A stretch of DNA of 64,000 nucleotides, taken from NCBI GenBank assembly GCA_028285545.1, contig JANQPA010000012.1, positions 1 to 64,000 of the forward strand, written 5' to 3'. A program made the position numbers and the translations under genes. Of this stretch, positions 10,015 to 17,965 are shown piece after piece (the stretch's first letter is position 1; the number at the start of each line of letters is the position of its first letter). The notes under the pieces are model-generated. The model saw only the letters and a program-made list of their open reading frames with translations. It ran no database searches and was not told where the DNA came from. Source of the DNA: Saprospiraceae bacterium. Its GTDB lineage: Bacteria > Bacteroidota > Bacteroidia > Chitinophagales > Saprospiraceae.

Positions 10015-10365
10015 TCACTTAAGAGACTTGGTTAATCTATAAAGCATTCCTTGGATATGGACAGTTTGTCGAATTAAAACCTTTGTTTTTTCTTCTGATA
10101 TATAGCCCAGTTTAGATGCAATTATTAACTGAGTTTCTAGTTCACAACTAGATCCCTTGGCATAATTTAAAAAGTTTGAAAAGTATCCTCTTGTATCCCT
10201 TCCTGCTCCCTCAGCTATATTTGAACATATTGAAACAGAAGCTCGTCTCATTTGGGAAGCTAATCCAAATTTTTCATCATCTGGAAATTCTTTGGTAAGA
10301 GTATAGATGTCCAAAACTAAGTCTAGAGATATTTGCCATACTCTTAATTTTTTATAGTTCGACAT
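10015..10365 (-). CDS. Four-helix-bundle protein (S23 / 23S rRNA IVS-type)
   Basis: A 116-residue, wholly helical protein of the family first found in intervening sequences of 23S rRNA genes. The hallmark segments are present: LRVWQISLDLVLDIYTLT, FGLASQMRRASVSICSNIAE and GAGRDTRG. Relatives form pentameric four-helix bundles and include the avd accessory protein of diversity-generating retroelements, but no reverse transcriptase or rRNA gene is present here. The gene sits alone between inverted GTTCC repeats, suggesting a small mobile cassette. Biological role unknown. Confidence 0.85.
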   Translation of the reverse strand: MSNYKKLRVWQISLDLVLDIYTLTKEFPDDEKFGLASQMRRASVSICSNIAEGAGRDTRGYFSNFLNYAKGSSCELETQLIIASKLGYISEEKTKVLIRQTVHIQGMLYRLTKSLK

Positions 10366-10514
10366 TATTAGAAATTAATTATTTCGAACAAATTAATTCT
10401 TTATAATTAATTCGCAAACAATACCTTACACAACTTATGTATTCTCCATTAATACAGTATTAAGCTTCAATAATTTGCTATACAAAATTTTCTGATCACG
10501 AAACATAGAACTCA

Positions 10515-10548
10515 GAACATGGAACAAGGAACAAGGAACAAGGAACTC
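10515..10548 (-). repeat. GTTCC tandem repeat, right boundary of S23 cassette
   Basis: Four GGAAC-containing units on the + strand (GGAACAAGGAACAAGGAAC and flanks), ending in GGAACTC, the reverse complement of the GAGTTCC that starts the left repeat. Confidence 0.7.
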
Positions 10549-10551
10549 AAA

Positions 10552-11775
10552 TTAAGCCAAAAGAACCACCAAAAAAGTCAAAACAGTAGCGATAAACCCA
10601 AGCATAAACACATTATAAGAAATGGTTAGAAAGCGATATTTTTTATCAAGGACTTTCCCAAGGTGGTAGAGATCGCGCGTCATGTTGCCATAGAGAAGTT
10701 CGCTGTCGTTAAATACGTCGTCCATGGCCTTTTCAAAGGCTTCAAGATCAAGCCTGACAAAATTTCCAAAAAAGACGATGTTTTTGCGGATCTCATTTGG
10801 AGGAAGAGGTTTATTATTGATAGAAGTAATTTTGGGGCGAGCTGAAAGCACTGCAAAAATAAGAGAGACTAATCCGGTAACCAGAAACATGACCACTGGT
10901 AGCATTACCATGGGTTTGGTTTCTGTGATATTTCGATAGGATAATACCGTGATCAGCACACTAATAAGAATTGTATTCACACTAATCATGATGTTGGCCT
11001 TATTATCGGCTATAGCGCTCAAATTGATATGGTTTCTGAAATTCGAACGAAAAAAGGTCTGAATCCCTCTTTCCGGAACTCTTTTTTCGATGGTATCAAA
11101 TCTTCTTTTGGTATTTGGCCCCTGATCATTCTGGGAGCTATCCTGGAGATCGTATTTATCCAATTGTGATTTTTGCAGCTGTACTGCCTGAGAAAGAATC
11201 AACTGATAAGAAGATTTAGCAAAATGGGTGTAGAAACGGGTATTTAGAAGCTGTTGCAACTTCCATAACTTCCATTCTTTGCTGCTCATTTTGCGATCGA
11301 GCATAAAATCCCATTCTAATCTTAGGAGAGCAGACTTTTCCTCATAATTCTGGCATATTGATATAAAAGTATAAGCATCAGAAAGAACCTTTCCGGCTTT
11401 ACTCGTTGGCGTTTGGTTATTTTTGAGATCCAGGATGATTTGTTTGATCTGCTTTGCGTAAGCACGGGGATAGTCATTGGCCAATAGAAAGTTTTCAACT
11501 TCCATTTTACTGTAGTAAGCATAATCCTGATAATCTAAAAGGTAGCCCGTGTTGGCAAACCAGGCGGCCATTAGGCTTATTTCTTTTTGTTCTACGGAAA
11601 GATCCTCCTCTTCTGCCAATAATTCCACTTGTTCAACCAGTTCGGTAGTAAATTGGTAAGTATGATAAACCAGACGGGAATCTTGTTTCTGGTTATATAA
11701 TTCCAGCACATGAGCCTGGGCTATATCAAGCCATTTTTTCCCTTCCTGACTATTATATTGCTTGTGCTTATTCAT
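10552..11775 (-). CDS. Degenerate HD domain fused to Pycsar-effector-like membrane domain (DUF5706)
   Basis: A 407-residue protein. Residues about 15-200 look like the HD-superfamily phosphohydrolase fold, but the central motif that normally reads AAWFHDxGY is here AAWFANTGY, so the metal-binding His-Asp pair is lost. The C-terminal region (about 240-407) matches the DUF5706/Pycsar effector domain: FFRSNFRNHINLSAIADNKA, two transmembrane helices (ISVNTILISVLITVLSY and MLPVVMFLVTGLVSLIFAVL), GNFVRLDLEAFEKAMDDV and a last helix at the C-terminus. Such domains act as cyclic-nucleotide-triggered membrane effectors in Pycsar defence. No adenylate or uridylate cyclase gene is adjacent, so a defence role is unproven. 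Confidence 0.75.
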   Translation of the reverse strand: MNKHKQYNSQEGKKWLDIAQAHVLELYNQKQDSRLVYHTYQFTTELVEQVELLAEEEDLSVEQKEISLMAAWFANTGYLLDYQDYAYYSKMEVENFLLANDYPRAYAKQIKQIILDLKNNQTPTSKAGKVLSDAYTFISICQNYEEKSALLRLEWDFMLDRKMSSKEWKLWKLQQLLNTRFYTHFAKSSYQLILSQAVQLQKSQLDKYDLQDSSQNDQGPNTKRRFDTIEKRVPERGIQTFFRSNFRNHINLSAIADNKANIMISVNTILISVLITVLSYRNITETKPMVMLPVVMFLVTGLVSLIFAVLSARPKITSINNKPLPPNEIRKNIVFFGNFVRLDLEAFEKAMDDVFNDSELLYGNMTRDLYHLGKVLDKKYRFLTISYNVFMLGFIATVLTFLVVLLA

Positions 11776-12098
11776 TCTTACTAATTAGTCGTTTGAAAAA
11801 GTATGAAAAAAAATTCATTTCTTGCTAATAATTTATACAAGTTGCCTCGCAACTTTTGCATAGAATGTCAAAAGTAAAAGGAAGAAAGATGTATTCTTCA
11901 AGCTTGAGCGGAAAGGTCTATCATAGAATTTCGCTCTTTTACTTTCTACTTTCTTCCTTGTACTCAAGTTGCATATCACATTGAATTATTTAAATAAAGA
12001 AGCTCTTATACAATAGAATCCTCTTTATGAACGTAAAACTCTGGGAATAATTAAAATATTCTTTACATACTCTTTTCCACCCAAAACTGAAATCTTCT
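11776..12098. other. Intergenic region with short inverted repeats
   Basis: About 320 bp between divergent genes. It contains a small hairpin (AAGTTGC at 11839-11845, GCAACTT at 11849-11855) and an 11-bp inverted repeat (AAGGAAGAAAG at 11878-11888, complement at 11949-11959). No gene or clear promoter motif was recognised. Confidence 0.4.
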
Positions 12099-13649
12099 AT
12101 GAAAATCCAATATCCTCTAATTTTTTTTGTTCTTATAGCCATTTGGTCTTGTGATCAATTGGATGAACTTGGAGATATTCAAGGTGTCAAATATGAAGCT
12201 GAATATGCGGTACCTCTGGCGAACCTAGGTGTTTCACTAGATCGAATTCTTCTAAACTTTGAAGAGAGGGCCACCTTGACCGTTGACCAGGAGGGTCTTT
12301 TTCATTTTGAATATACTGGTGAAGTCCTTACCGAAACGGGCTCCGAGGTATTTGAAGAAATCGAAAAGACTTTTCAGGAAATTACAGATATTACCCCTAA
12401 TGGAATACCGGTTTTGCTTTCAAGAATACCCATCCCATATAAGGATGAATTAGATATAGAGGTGGATCTCATCCGCCTGAAGGCAGGTCAATTTTCCTAT
12501 CAATTTGAGTCCATTAACCAGGAAGCCATTAATGTTCGAATAGATTTGCCACAATTCTTTGATAATGGGAATCCCGTTAGTCTAAGTCATCAATTACCTG
12601 CTTATTCTGGAACAGGCAGCCCTCCATCAATTAACACCACTAATAATCCATTCGACCTTTCCGGTATTGAAATAATTCCTCAAAACGATACCATTTATAT
12701 AGAGTATACTGCAACCAATAATAATGGTGAAGTTGTACCGCTAAATAATTTTTTTATTCGATTTGATAATGTGAAATTAATATTTGCACAAGGATTTTTA
12801 GGAACAAATACCTATGATGGACCTCTAGACACCATTGATATTGACTTTTTTGATGCCTGGATATCTGGTGATGTTTTCTTTGAAGAACCGGAAATTACTT
12901 ATGCTCTTGAAAATTCCTTTGGTGTACCTACTCGTTCAATCGTTAATAGATTTGATATTGTCACCATTGATAAGGAGGTATTGCCCCTTGAAAGTGAATT
13001 GATCGATAATGGGATTGATTTTCCTTATCCCACCTTGGATGAGATAGGGCAGGTGAAAAGACAGGAGTTTATTTTCAACAAAGACAATTCAAATATTGAG
13101 CAGATTTTAAGTTCCAAACCGGATAGAGTCATTTATGATGTAGATGCCTTAACCCATCCAGATGGTAATCGATCTGTCAGAGGATTTATTACAGATTCCA
13201 GTTTTTATCGAGTAGAGGTATTAGTCGACTTACCATTAGTGGGAAATGCTTCAGATTTTTTAGCCACAGATACCGTTGAGATCGATTTGGATGATTTTGA
13301 TAGCCTTGATTCTATCGAAATCAAAATAAATGCCGAAAACACCTTTCCTTTAGCTATTGATATACAGATTTTATTCAGAGATGCAGACGGGAATACTACT
13401 GAAATGCTGTCAGAGAATGATTTAAGAATTATTGAAGCAGCTCCTGTAGATGCAGAAGGGAATGTTACAGGTTCCGTCACCACCACTACTTTAATCCCTA
13501 TTGCTGGTCCACGTTTAGATGCATTAAAGGAAGCAAAAGAACTCATTTTGATTGGGGCCTTTTCCACCACCAATGAAGGCCCTGTACGCTTAACCAGTGA
13601 TCAACGTTTGGAATTAGGGATGGGGGCTATTTTCAAGATTGTAAATTAA
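12099..13649 (+). CDS. Putative lipoprotein, function unknown
   Basis: A 516-residue protein with a lipoprotein signal (hydrophobic LIFFVLIAIWSC, cysteine at residue 18 followed by D). The mature part is rich in beta-strand-forming, acidic sequence with many I/V-D alternations, typical of Bacteroidota surface or periplasmic lipoproteins. I recognise no catalytic motif. It is followed 47 bp later by a DUF5723 outer-membrane protein on the same strand, so the two are probably co-transcribed and may act together at the outer membrane. Confidence 0.65.
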   Translation: MKIQYPLIFFVLIAIWSCDQLDELGDIQGVKYEAEYAVPLANLGVSLDRILLNFEERATLTVDQEGLFHFEYTGEVLTETGSEVFEEIEKTFQEITDITPNGIPVLLSRIPIPYKDELDIEVDLIRLKAGQFSYQFESINQEAINVRIDLPQFFDNGNPVSLSHQLPAYSGTGSPPSINTTNNPFDLSGIEIIPQNDTIYIEYTATNNNGEVVPLNNFFIRFDNVKLIFAQGFLGTNTYDGPLDTIDIDFFDAWISGDVFFEEPEITYALENSFGVPTRSIVNRFDIVTIDKEVLPLESELIDNGIDFPYPTLDEIGQVKRQEFIFNKDNSNIEQILSSKPDRVIYDVDALTHPDGNRSVRGFITDSSFYRVEVLVDLPLVGNASDFLATDTVEIDLDDFDSLDSIEIKINAENTFPLAIDIQILFRDADGNTTEMLSENDLRIIEAAPVDAEGNVTGSVTTTTLIPIAGPRLDALKEAKELILIGAFSTTNEGPVRLTSDQRLELGMGAIFKIVN

Positions 13650-13696
13650 TGAGCTCTGAAAATTTGTATTGTAGGTATTAAAAAAAAGCCAATTCA

Positions 13697-15076
13697 ATGA
13701 ATCTCAATAAATTTTTTATTTGCATAATTTTAATAGCAGCTGTCACTAACTTAAAGGCACAGTTAGAAATGGGGACTCATTTTATGAGGGGCCTATGGCA
13801 AAGTAATTACACCAACCCAGCATTATTCCCTGAAGCTCAATTGGTCATTGCCCTTCCGAATGTCTTCAATGACCTATATTTTTCCGATATCACTTATAAT
13901 GACCTGGTCAAGACTGACGAAACGGGAGAAACATTCGTTGACTTAAGAGGAATTTCAAGCCAACTGTCAGATCAGAATTTTCTTCGGGAAGTTCCTGTTG
14001 TAAACACTTTAGGAGTGGCATTTAGGACAGAAGATTTTTTTGTAAGCCTTAGCCATGCCATTCGTGGGAACGCTTATTTAAAGTATCCTAAAAATTTAAT
14101 TTCCTTGCTTGCAGAGGGAAATGCTCAATTTATTGGTCAGCCTATTGAAATTGCCCCTGACCTTAATATATCTACCTTTCATGAAATATCATTGGGGCTA
14201 GGTTATCAGGTTAATGAATATCTTGCAATTGGTACCCGGATCAAATTGTTGAGCGGAATTACTAACTTATCTTCTGCCGAAGACGGACGCATTCGGATGC
14301 TCACACAGGAAGATGCTTATCAAATAAATATTACGAGCAATTATACGGTCAACTCTTCTCGCTTTTTGAATTATGATGGATTCAGCGAGCTGGATCTAGA
14401 TCCAGATTTTGGGAATGGCTTAGGAAATGGCTTTTTGCAGGGAAATACCAGTATTGGTCTTGACTTAGGCGCCCGTCTTAATGTTGGAAGACTTGATGTG
14501 GCCTTAAGTATTTTAGACATCGGACAATTAAGTTGGGATGAGAGTGTTGAAAACTATCGTTATATCGGAGAATATGATTATGATGGAATAGATATAGAAA
14601 ATATTTTATTGGATGAAGAAACGGGAATCGTTATAGCAGATACGTTGAGGGAAATTTTTCAGGCCGATGTGGGAAGTAGATCTTATAAAACCAGTCTTGG
14701 CACCCGAATGTATTTAAGTAGTACGTACATACTGACAAGTACCTGGCGTGTTGGAGCAGTAGCTTATGTTGAGAATTATAGAGGCGAATGGTTTCCGGCT
14801 GCTGGAGTGAACATCCAGGGTCGTCCCAATCAGTTTATCGAATTTGGGGTATTATATTCCTATCGAGACAAGCGCTTTGATAATCTGGGAATCAATTTAG
14901 GTTTAAAATTAGGACCATTGCAGATAATAGCGGCTTCTGACAATGTTATTTCAGCCATCGATATAGGAAATGCCAATAGTGCCAATTTCAGAGTGGGGGT
15001 AAATCTTGCACTTGGGAGAGTAGAAGGTGCTGTTGATGTGGATAATATTTCCAATCAAGATGATTTCTTCCGGTAA
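13697..15076 (+). CDS. DUF5723 family outer-membrane protein
   Basis: A 459-residue protein with a signal peptide (FICIILIAAVTNLKAQ) and an N-terminus (MGTHFMRGLWQSNYTNPALF) characteristic of the Bacteroidota DUF5723 family, which is predicted to be a beta-barrel. Alternating hydrophobic strands with G/N/Y turns run to the end and include ISLGLGYQVNEYLAIGTRI. Role unknown. It is the second gene of a pair with the lipoprotein at 12099-13649 and is followed at once by a strong hairpin terminator. Confidence 0.75.
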   Translation: MNLNKFFICIILIAAVTNLKAQLEMGTHFMRGLWQSNYTNPALFPEAQLVIALPNVFNDLYFSDITYNDLVKTDETGETFVDLRGISSQLSDQNFLREVPVVNTLGVAFRTEDFFVSLSHAIRGNAYLKYPKNLISLLAEGNAQFIGQPIEIAPDLNISTFHEISLGLGYQVNEYLAIGTRIKLLSGITNLSSAEDGRIRMLTQEDAYQINITSNYTVNSSRFLNYDGFSELDLDPDFGNGLGNGFLQGNTSIGLDLGARLNVGRLDVALSILDIGQLSWDESVENYRYIGEYDYDGIDIENILLDEETGIVIADTLREIFQADVGSRSYKTSLGTRMYLSSTYILTSTWRVGAVAYVENYRGEWFPAAGVNIQGRPNQFIEFGVLYSYRDKRFDNLGINLGLKLGPLQIIAASDNVISAIDIGNANSANFRVGVNLALGRVEGAVDVDNISNQDDFFR

Positions 15077-15123
15077 AAAAGAAAGAAGAGATTCGACATG
15101 TGTCGAATCTCTTCTTTCTTTTT
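15076..15123. terminator. 23-bp hairpin between convergent genes
   Basis: Arms 15076-15098 and 15101-15123 pair perfectly around a 2-nt centre, with A-rich and T-rich shoulders. It overlaps the stop codons of both convergent genes and so can end transcription from both sides. Confidence 0.85.
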
Positions 15124-15499
15124 ATAATAATTTTTTCATTTGACTTTGCAGCCGCTCCGTAATAAGGGAGGTAATCCTACGGCGAATTTCTCCTTCTTCT
15201 TTAGCGAAAAACTGCCATTCTTCCTGAGTAAAATGACCGATAATACTTCCCAGGAGGATACCTCTTAGGCGATTATCTTTACTCAGGCTATTAGCAATCC
15301 AGTCTTTACGTTTTTCTACGGACATTCCCTTAAAAGGAACTTTGCGTTTGAGGAGAAAGTGGTGATAAATGTCGACGATGAGGTCGTTTTGCATTTTTAG
15401 GATGGGTCGGAGGACGTCATTTTGAAATGATTCCATTTCTGTGTATGCCGGTTTTTCTACCTGAACCTTCGGTCGGATCAGAATTCTATTGGCTGTCAT
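15122..15499 (-). CDS. Small conserved Bacteroidota protein, function unknown
   Basis: A 125-residue, charged, helical protein without signal or membrane segment. Its pattern (FQNDVLRPILKMQNDLI, then SVEKRKDWIANSLSKDNRLR, then GSIIGHFTQEEWQFF) matches a family that is common in Bacteroidota and often mislabelled as glyoxalase in databases; no glyoxalase metal site is visible. Function unknown. Single gene; its 3' end shares the hairpin terminator with the DUF5723 gene. Confidence 0.65.
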   Translation of the reverse strand: MTANRILIRPKVQVEKPAYTEMESFQNDVLRPILKMQNDLIVDIYHHFLLKRKVPFKGMSVEKRKDWIANSLSKDNRLRGILLGSIIGHFTQEEWQFFAKEEGEIRRRITSLITERLQSQMKKLL

Positions 15500-15685
15500 T
15501 GGAGTAAGTTTATAGTGAAAAAACGAATTCCAAATATGCTTCCCAAAGCCTTTGCCCTGGTTGCAAAACTGTTGTTAATATAACATAATTAATTTGTAAA
15601 AAGGTCCATAAAAACACATTAAATTAGTGTTAATTAGCCCTTCTTTGGAATGATAATAAGTTATAAAAATAGCACCCTCAAATCC

Positions 15686-15716
15686 TTGCTTGGAAAAGGA
15701 TAAAGGTTTATATTTG
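15686..15716 (+). promoter_or_regulatory. Bacteroidota-type promoter of the tRNA array
   Basis: TTG at 15686-15688, a 20-bp spacer and TATATTTG at 15709-15716 fit the TTTG-N19/20-TAnnTTTG promoter of Bacteroidota. Transcription would start around 15723, 20-25 bp before the first tRNA-like copy, so the broken copies are predicted to lie in the leader of the tRNA transcript. Confidence 0.6.
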
Positions 15717-15746
15717 CAGTCGCTTTTTAAGAGCTGTATTTATTTT

Positions 15747-15999
15747 GGCGTGGTAGCTCAGCAGGTTAGAGCGTCCGTACGGAAGGGCGGAAGTTCAAGC
15801 CTTTTGAAAAATCAAGCCACATTTTACCCTGGCGTGGTAGCTCAGCAGGTTAGAGCGTCCGTACGGAAGGCCGGAAGTTCAAGCCTTTTGAAAAATCAAG
15901 CCCCATTTTTACCCTGGCGTGGTAGCTCAGCTGGTTAGAGCGTCCGTACGGAAGGCCGGAAGTTCAAGCCTCTTGAAAAATCAGGCCACATTTTACCCT
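15747..15999 (+). repeat. Tandem array of three truncated tRNA-like copies
   Basis: Three copies of about 84 bp start at 15747, 15831 and 15916; the intact tRNA at 16000 keeps the same spacing. Each copy has the 5' acceptor strand (GGCGTGG) and the complete D arm of the tRNA, but the anticodon arm is replaced by a shorter palindrome, GTCCGTACGGA, and the 3' half degenerates after GTTCAAGCC, so the acceptor stem cannot close. The stretch up to the next copy (AAAATCAAGCC...TTTTACCCT) is also repeated. They are pseudogene-like units inside the predicted transcript. Confidence 0.8.
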
Positions 16000-16073
16000 G
16001 GCGTGGTAGCTCAGCTGGTTAGAGCGTTGGATTCATAATCCAGAGGTCGGGAGTTCAAGTCTCCCCCACGCTA
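16000..16073 (+). tRNA. tRNA-Met (anticodon CAU)
   Basis: A 74-nt cloverleaf folds fully: acceptor GGCGTGG with CCACGCT (G1-U72 wobble), D stem GCTC/GAGC, anticodon stem TTGGA/TCCAG with loop TTCATAA, T stem GGGAG/CTCCC with loop TTCAAGT, discriminator A. The anticodon is CAU. The paired G1-U72 and the lack of three G-C pairs in the anticodon stem argue against initiator tRNA; elongator Met is most likely, and Ile2 (lysidine-modified) cannot be excluded. CCA is not fully encoded (CA follows the discriminator). Confidence 0.9.
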
Positions 16074-16100
16074 CAAGAAAAATCCTTGCATAATTACCCT

Positions 16101-16190
16101 ACTTGTTAGAGCGCCCGGCCATACGGCCCCGCCTGGGTACGGGAGGTCGGAGAGTTCACGCGTCCGTATGGAAGTCTCCCCAACGCTACA
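16101..16190 (+). pseudogene. Broken tRNA copy with insertion in the T loop
   Basis: Downstream of the intact tRNA, GTTAGAGCG and GGAGGTCGG...AGTCTCCCCAACGCTACA repeat the D-arm and 3'-half of the tRNA. The anticodon region is replaced by a GC-rich stretch, and 14 nt (16159-16172, CGCGTCCGTATGGA) interrupt the T loop between TTCA and AGTCTCCCC. It cannot form a functional tRNA. Confidence 0.7.
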
Positions 16191-16254
16191 AAAGAAAAGA
16201 TACTCCAATGATAATGTCTTGGAATACCTTTTTTTTTATTTAAAAAATCACGAA

Positions 16255-16545
16255 ATGCATTTCTTCTATGTACTATATAGTTTAAAGGATGGGAAATTAT
16301 ATAAAGGTTCCACTTCTAATTTAATCAATCGAATACATCAGCATAATTCAGGTCGAACAAAATCCACCCAAAAACGGAGGCCTCTAATTCTCCTCTACTT
16401 TGAAGAATTTGAAGAAAAACGAGATGCTTTGAAAAGGGAGAGATGGTCAAAAACTCTGGATGGAGGTGTAGATCTTAGAAAAATTCTTATCGAAAAATCT
16501 TTGTTAACTGTTGAGGGCAAACTACTTGACCAAAGCACTCTTTAA
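16255..16545 (+). CDS. Small GIY-YIG nuclease-superfamily protein
   Basis: A 96-residue single-domain protein of the YhbQ/URI-type GIY-YIG family. The first motif is FYVLYS, the second LYKGST (the usual YIG is YKG here), with the conserved Arg in LINRIHQHN and the catalytic Glu in ALKRERWSKTL. A longer reading frame starts at 16168, but its first 29 codons run through the tRNA remnant; the ATG at 16255 starts exactly where the domain begins. Relatives are presumed DNA or RNA endonucleases, with roles known for few. It follows the tRNA array directly. Confidence 0.75.
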   Translation: MHFFYVLYSLKDGKLYKGSTSNLINRIHQHNSGRTKSTQKRRPLILLYFEEFEEKRDALKRERWSKTLDGGVDLRKILIEKSLLTVEGKLLDQSTL

Positions 16546-16605
16546 TTTTAGTTCAACAGCTTGGAGCAGCCATTCGGAAAGTCAGGAATTCATCTCCCTG
16601 CCCGT

Positions 16606-17964
16606 TCACATCGACCACCCTAAAATTATATAAACCACCACCGTAATAACCCCAGCAAGAATAGCATACGGCAATTGCGTCATCACATGAGCCATATTAT
16701 TACAGCCGGAGGCAGAGGCGGAAAGTACGGTTGCATCACCATAAAAACAAGCATGAGAACCAAAGGCTCCCGCACTAATTACAGAACCAACAGCCAGTAA
16801 CATATTGGCATCCATCTCCTGAGCTAAGGGTACAATGATGGGTAGTGATATTGCATAAACTCCCCAAAAAGAACCGGTAGCAAAAGTGACAAGAGCAAGG
16901 GATACAAATGCAATAGCCGGAAGATAAGCCCGGTTCATCCAAGGCGATACCATTTCGATAATGTATTGGGTCAGTCCAAGTTCATCATTTACATTTTTCA
17001 GAACAAATGACATGACAATAATCGCCAAAGCATATAACATGGTTTTGAATCCGTCAAAAACGCTATCCATAGTAGCCTTGAAATTCATCACCCGGCCAGT
17101 TAAATACAGAATAATAGTAAAGACAACTGCCTTAATCACTCCCTTCAAGGCATCAATATCAAAAAAAATAGTGGCAGCTATCAAAACCAGAATGGGAAGG
17201 GCAAAATGACTCAGCTTTGAATTTTGATTAGAATCCTGTTGTTGGATTTCTAAGGAAATAGCTTCAGAATTGGGCGGAATAAGCTGGCCCGTTTTAGCCC
17301 TTTCTTCTGCTCTTTTCATCGCACCCAGTGGAGGTATTATTTTTAAAATGACCAAAGGAACAACCAAGGCGGCAATCCATCCATAAGAAATATAAGGAAT
17401 GGCCTTTAAATACACCTGCAAACCATTTCCCTGAGCGGCCACTCCAGTGCTTTCTAATAAACCAGAAATGTAAATGGCCCAGGTGGATAAAGGGATCAAT
17501 ACACATATTGGAGCGGCCGTCGAATCCACTACATAGGCCAGCATTTCTCTAGGTACTTTAAATTTGTCCGTTATTTTCTTCATTGAAGTACCTATAGTCA
17601 ATGCGTTCAAATAGTCATCTATGAAAATGGTTAAACCCAAAACCCAGGTGGCCAGCAATGCACTTCGCCTGCTTTTTACATACATAAGAAGAAAGTTTGC
17701 AAAAGCCATTGCTCCTCCTGATTTCACCAACAGATGAATAAGAGATCCAAAGAGCCCACAAACAAGTATGATCCAGCCAATGGTTGGATCTTGCATAACA
17801 CTTAACAAAGAATCCGTAAATCCTGAAAAAAAATTCTTAGGACTCAAAATGATAAAACCAATTACCGCTCCTCCCAATAAGGCCTCAAAAGTTTTTCGAC
17901 TAAAGAGCGCTATTATTAATACACTAATGGTAGGCACCAAACTCCAAAATCCCCAATGCTCCAT
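16606..17964 (-). CDS. NhaC-family Na+/H+ antiporter-like carrier
   Basis: A 452-residue integral membrane protein with about eleven or twelve hydrophobic segments and no signal peptide. TIFIDDYLNALTIGTSMKKI and AYVVDSTAAPICVLIPLSTW are typical NhaC-superfamily (PF03553) segments. Members exchange Na+/H+, but several transport organic acids, arginine or other metabolites in exchange. It is the last gene of a leftward run with the beta-lactamase-fold protein (1-bp gap), agmatine deiminase, SusD and SusC, so export or import of a product of that pathway is plausible. The substrate is inferred, not shown. Confidence 0.8.
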   Translation of the reverse strand: MEHWGFWSLVPTISVLIIALFSRKTFEALLGGAVIGFIILSPKNFFSGFTDSLLSVMQDPTIGWIILVCGLFGSLIHLLVKSGGAMAFANFLLMYVKSRRSALLATWVLGLTIFIDDYLNALTIGTSMKKITDKFKVPREMLAYVVDSTAAPICVLIPLSTWAIYISGLLESTGVAAQGNGLQVYLKAIPYISYGWIAALVVPLVILKIIPPLGAMKRAEERAKTGQLIPPNSEAISLEIQQQDSNQNSKLSHFALPILVLIAATIFFDIDALKGVIKAVVFTIILYLTGRVMNFKATMDSVFDGFKTMLYALAIIVMSFVLKNVNDELGLTQYIIEMVSPWMNRAYLPAIAFVSLALVTFATGSFWGVYAISLPIIVPLAQEMDANMLLAVGSVISAGAFGSHACFYGDATVLSASASGCNNMAHVMTQLPYAILAGVITVVVYIILGWSM

Positions 17965-17965
17965 T

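Noticed and set aside
10015-10365. Diversity-generating retroelement accessory gene (avd)
   Set aside because: The protein family is related, but no reverse transcriptase, template repeat or variable target gene is present nearby.
9976-10548. CRISPR array
   Set aside because: The GTTCC units are short tandem repeats without spacers, and no cas genes are in the window.
15690-15938. An 82-codon open frame across the tRNA-like array
   Set aside because: Its sequence is the translated tandem tRNA fragments, with the same peptide repeating; no protein gene is supported.
16168-16254. N-terminal extension of the GIY-YIG protein
   Set aside because: The extra 29 codons run through the tRNA remnant and are not part of the domain; the ATG at 16255 fits better.
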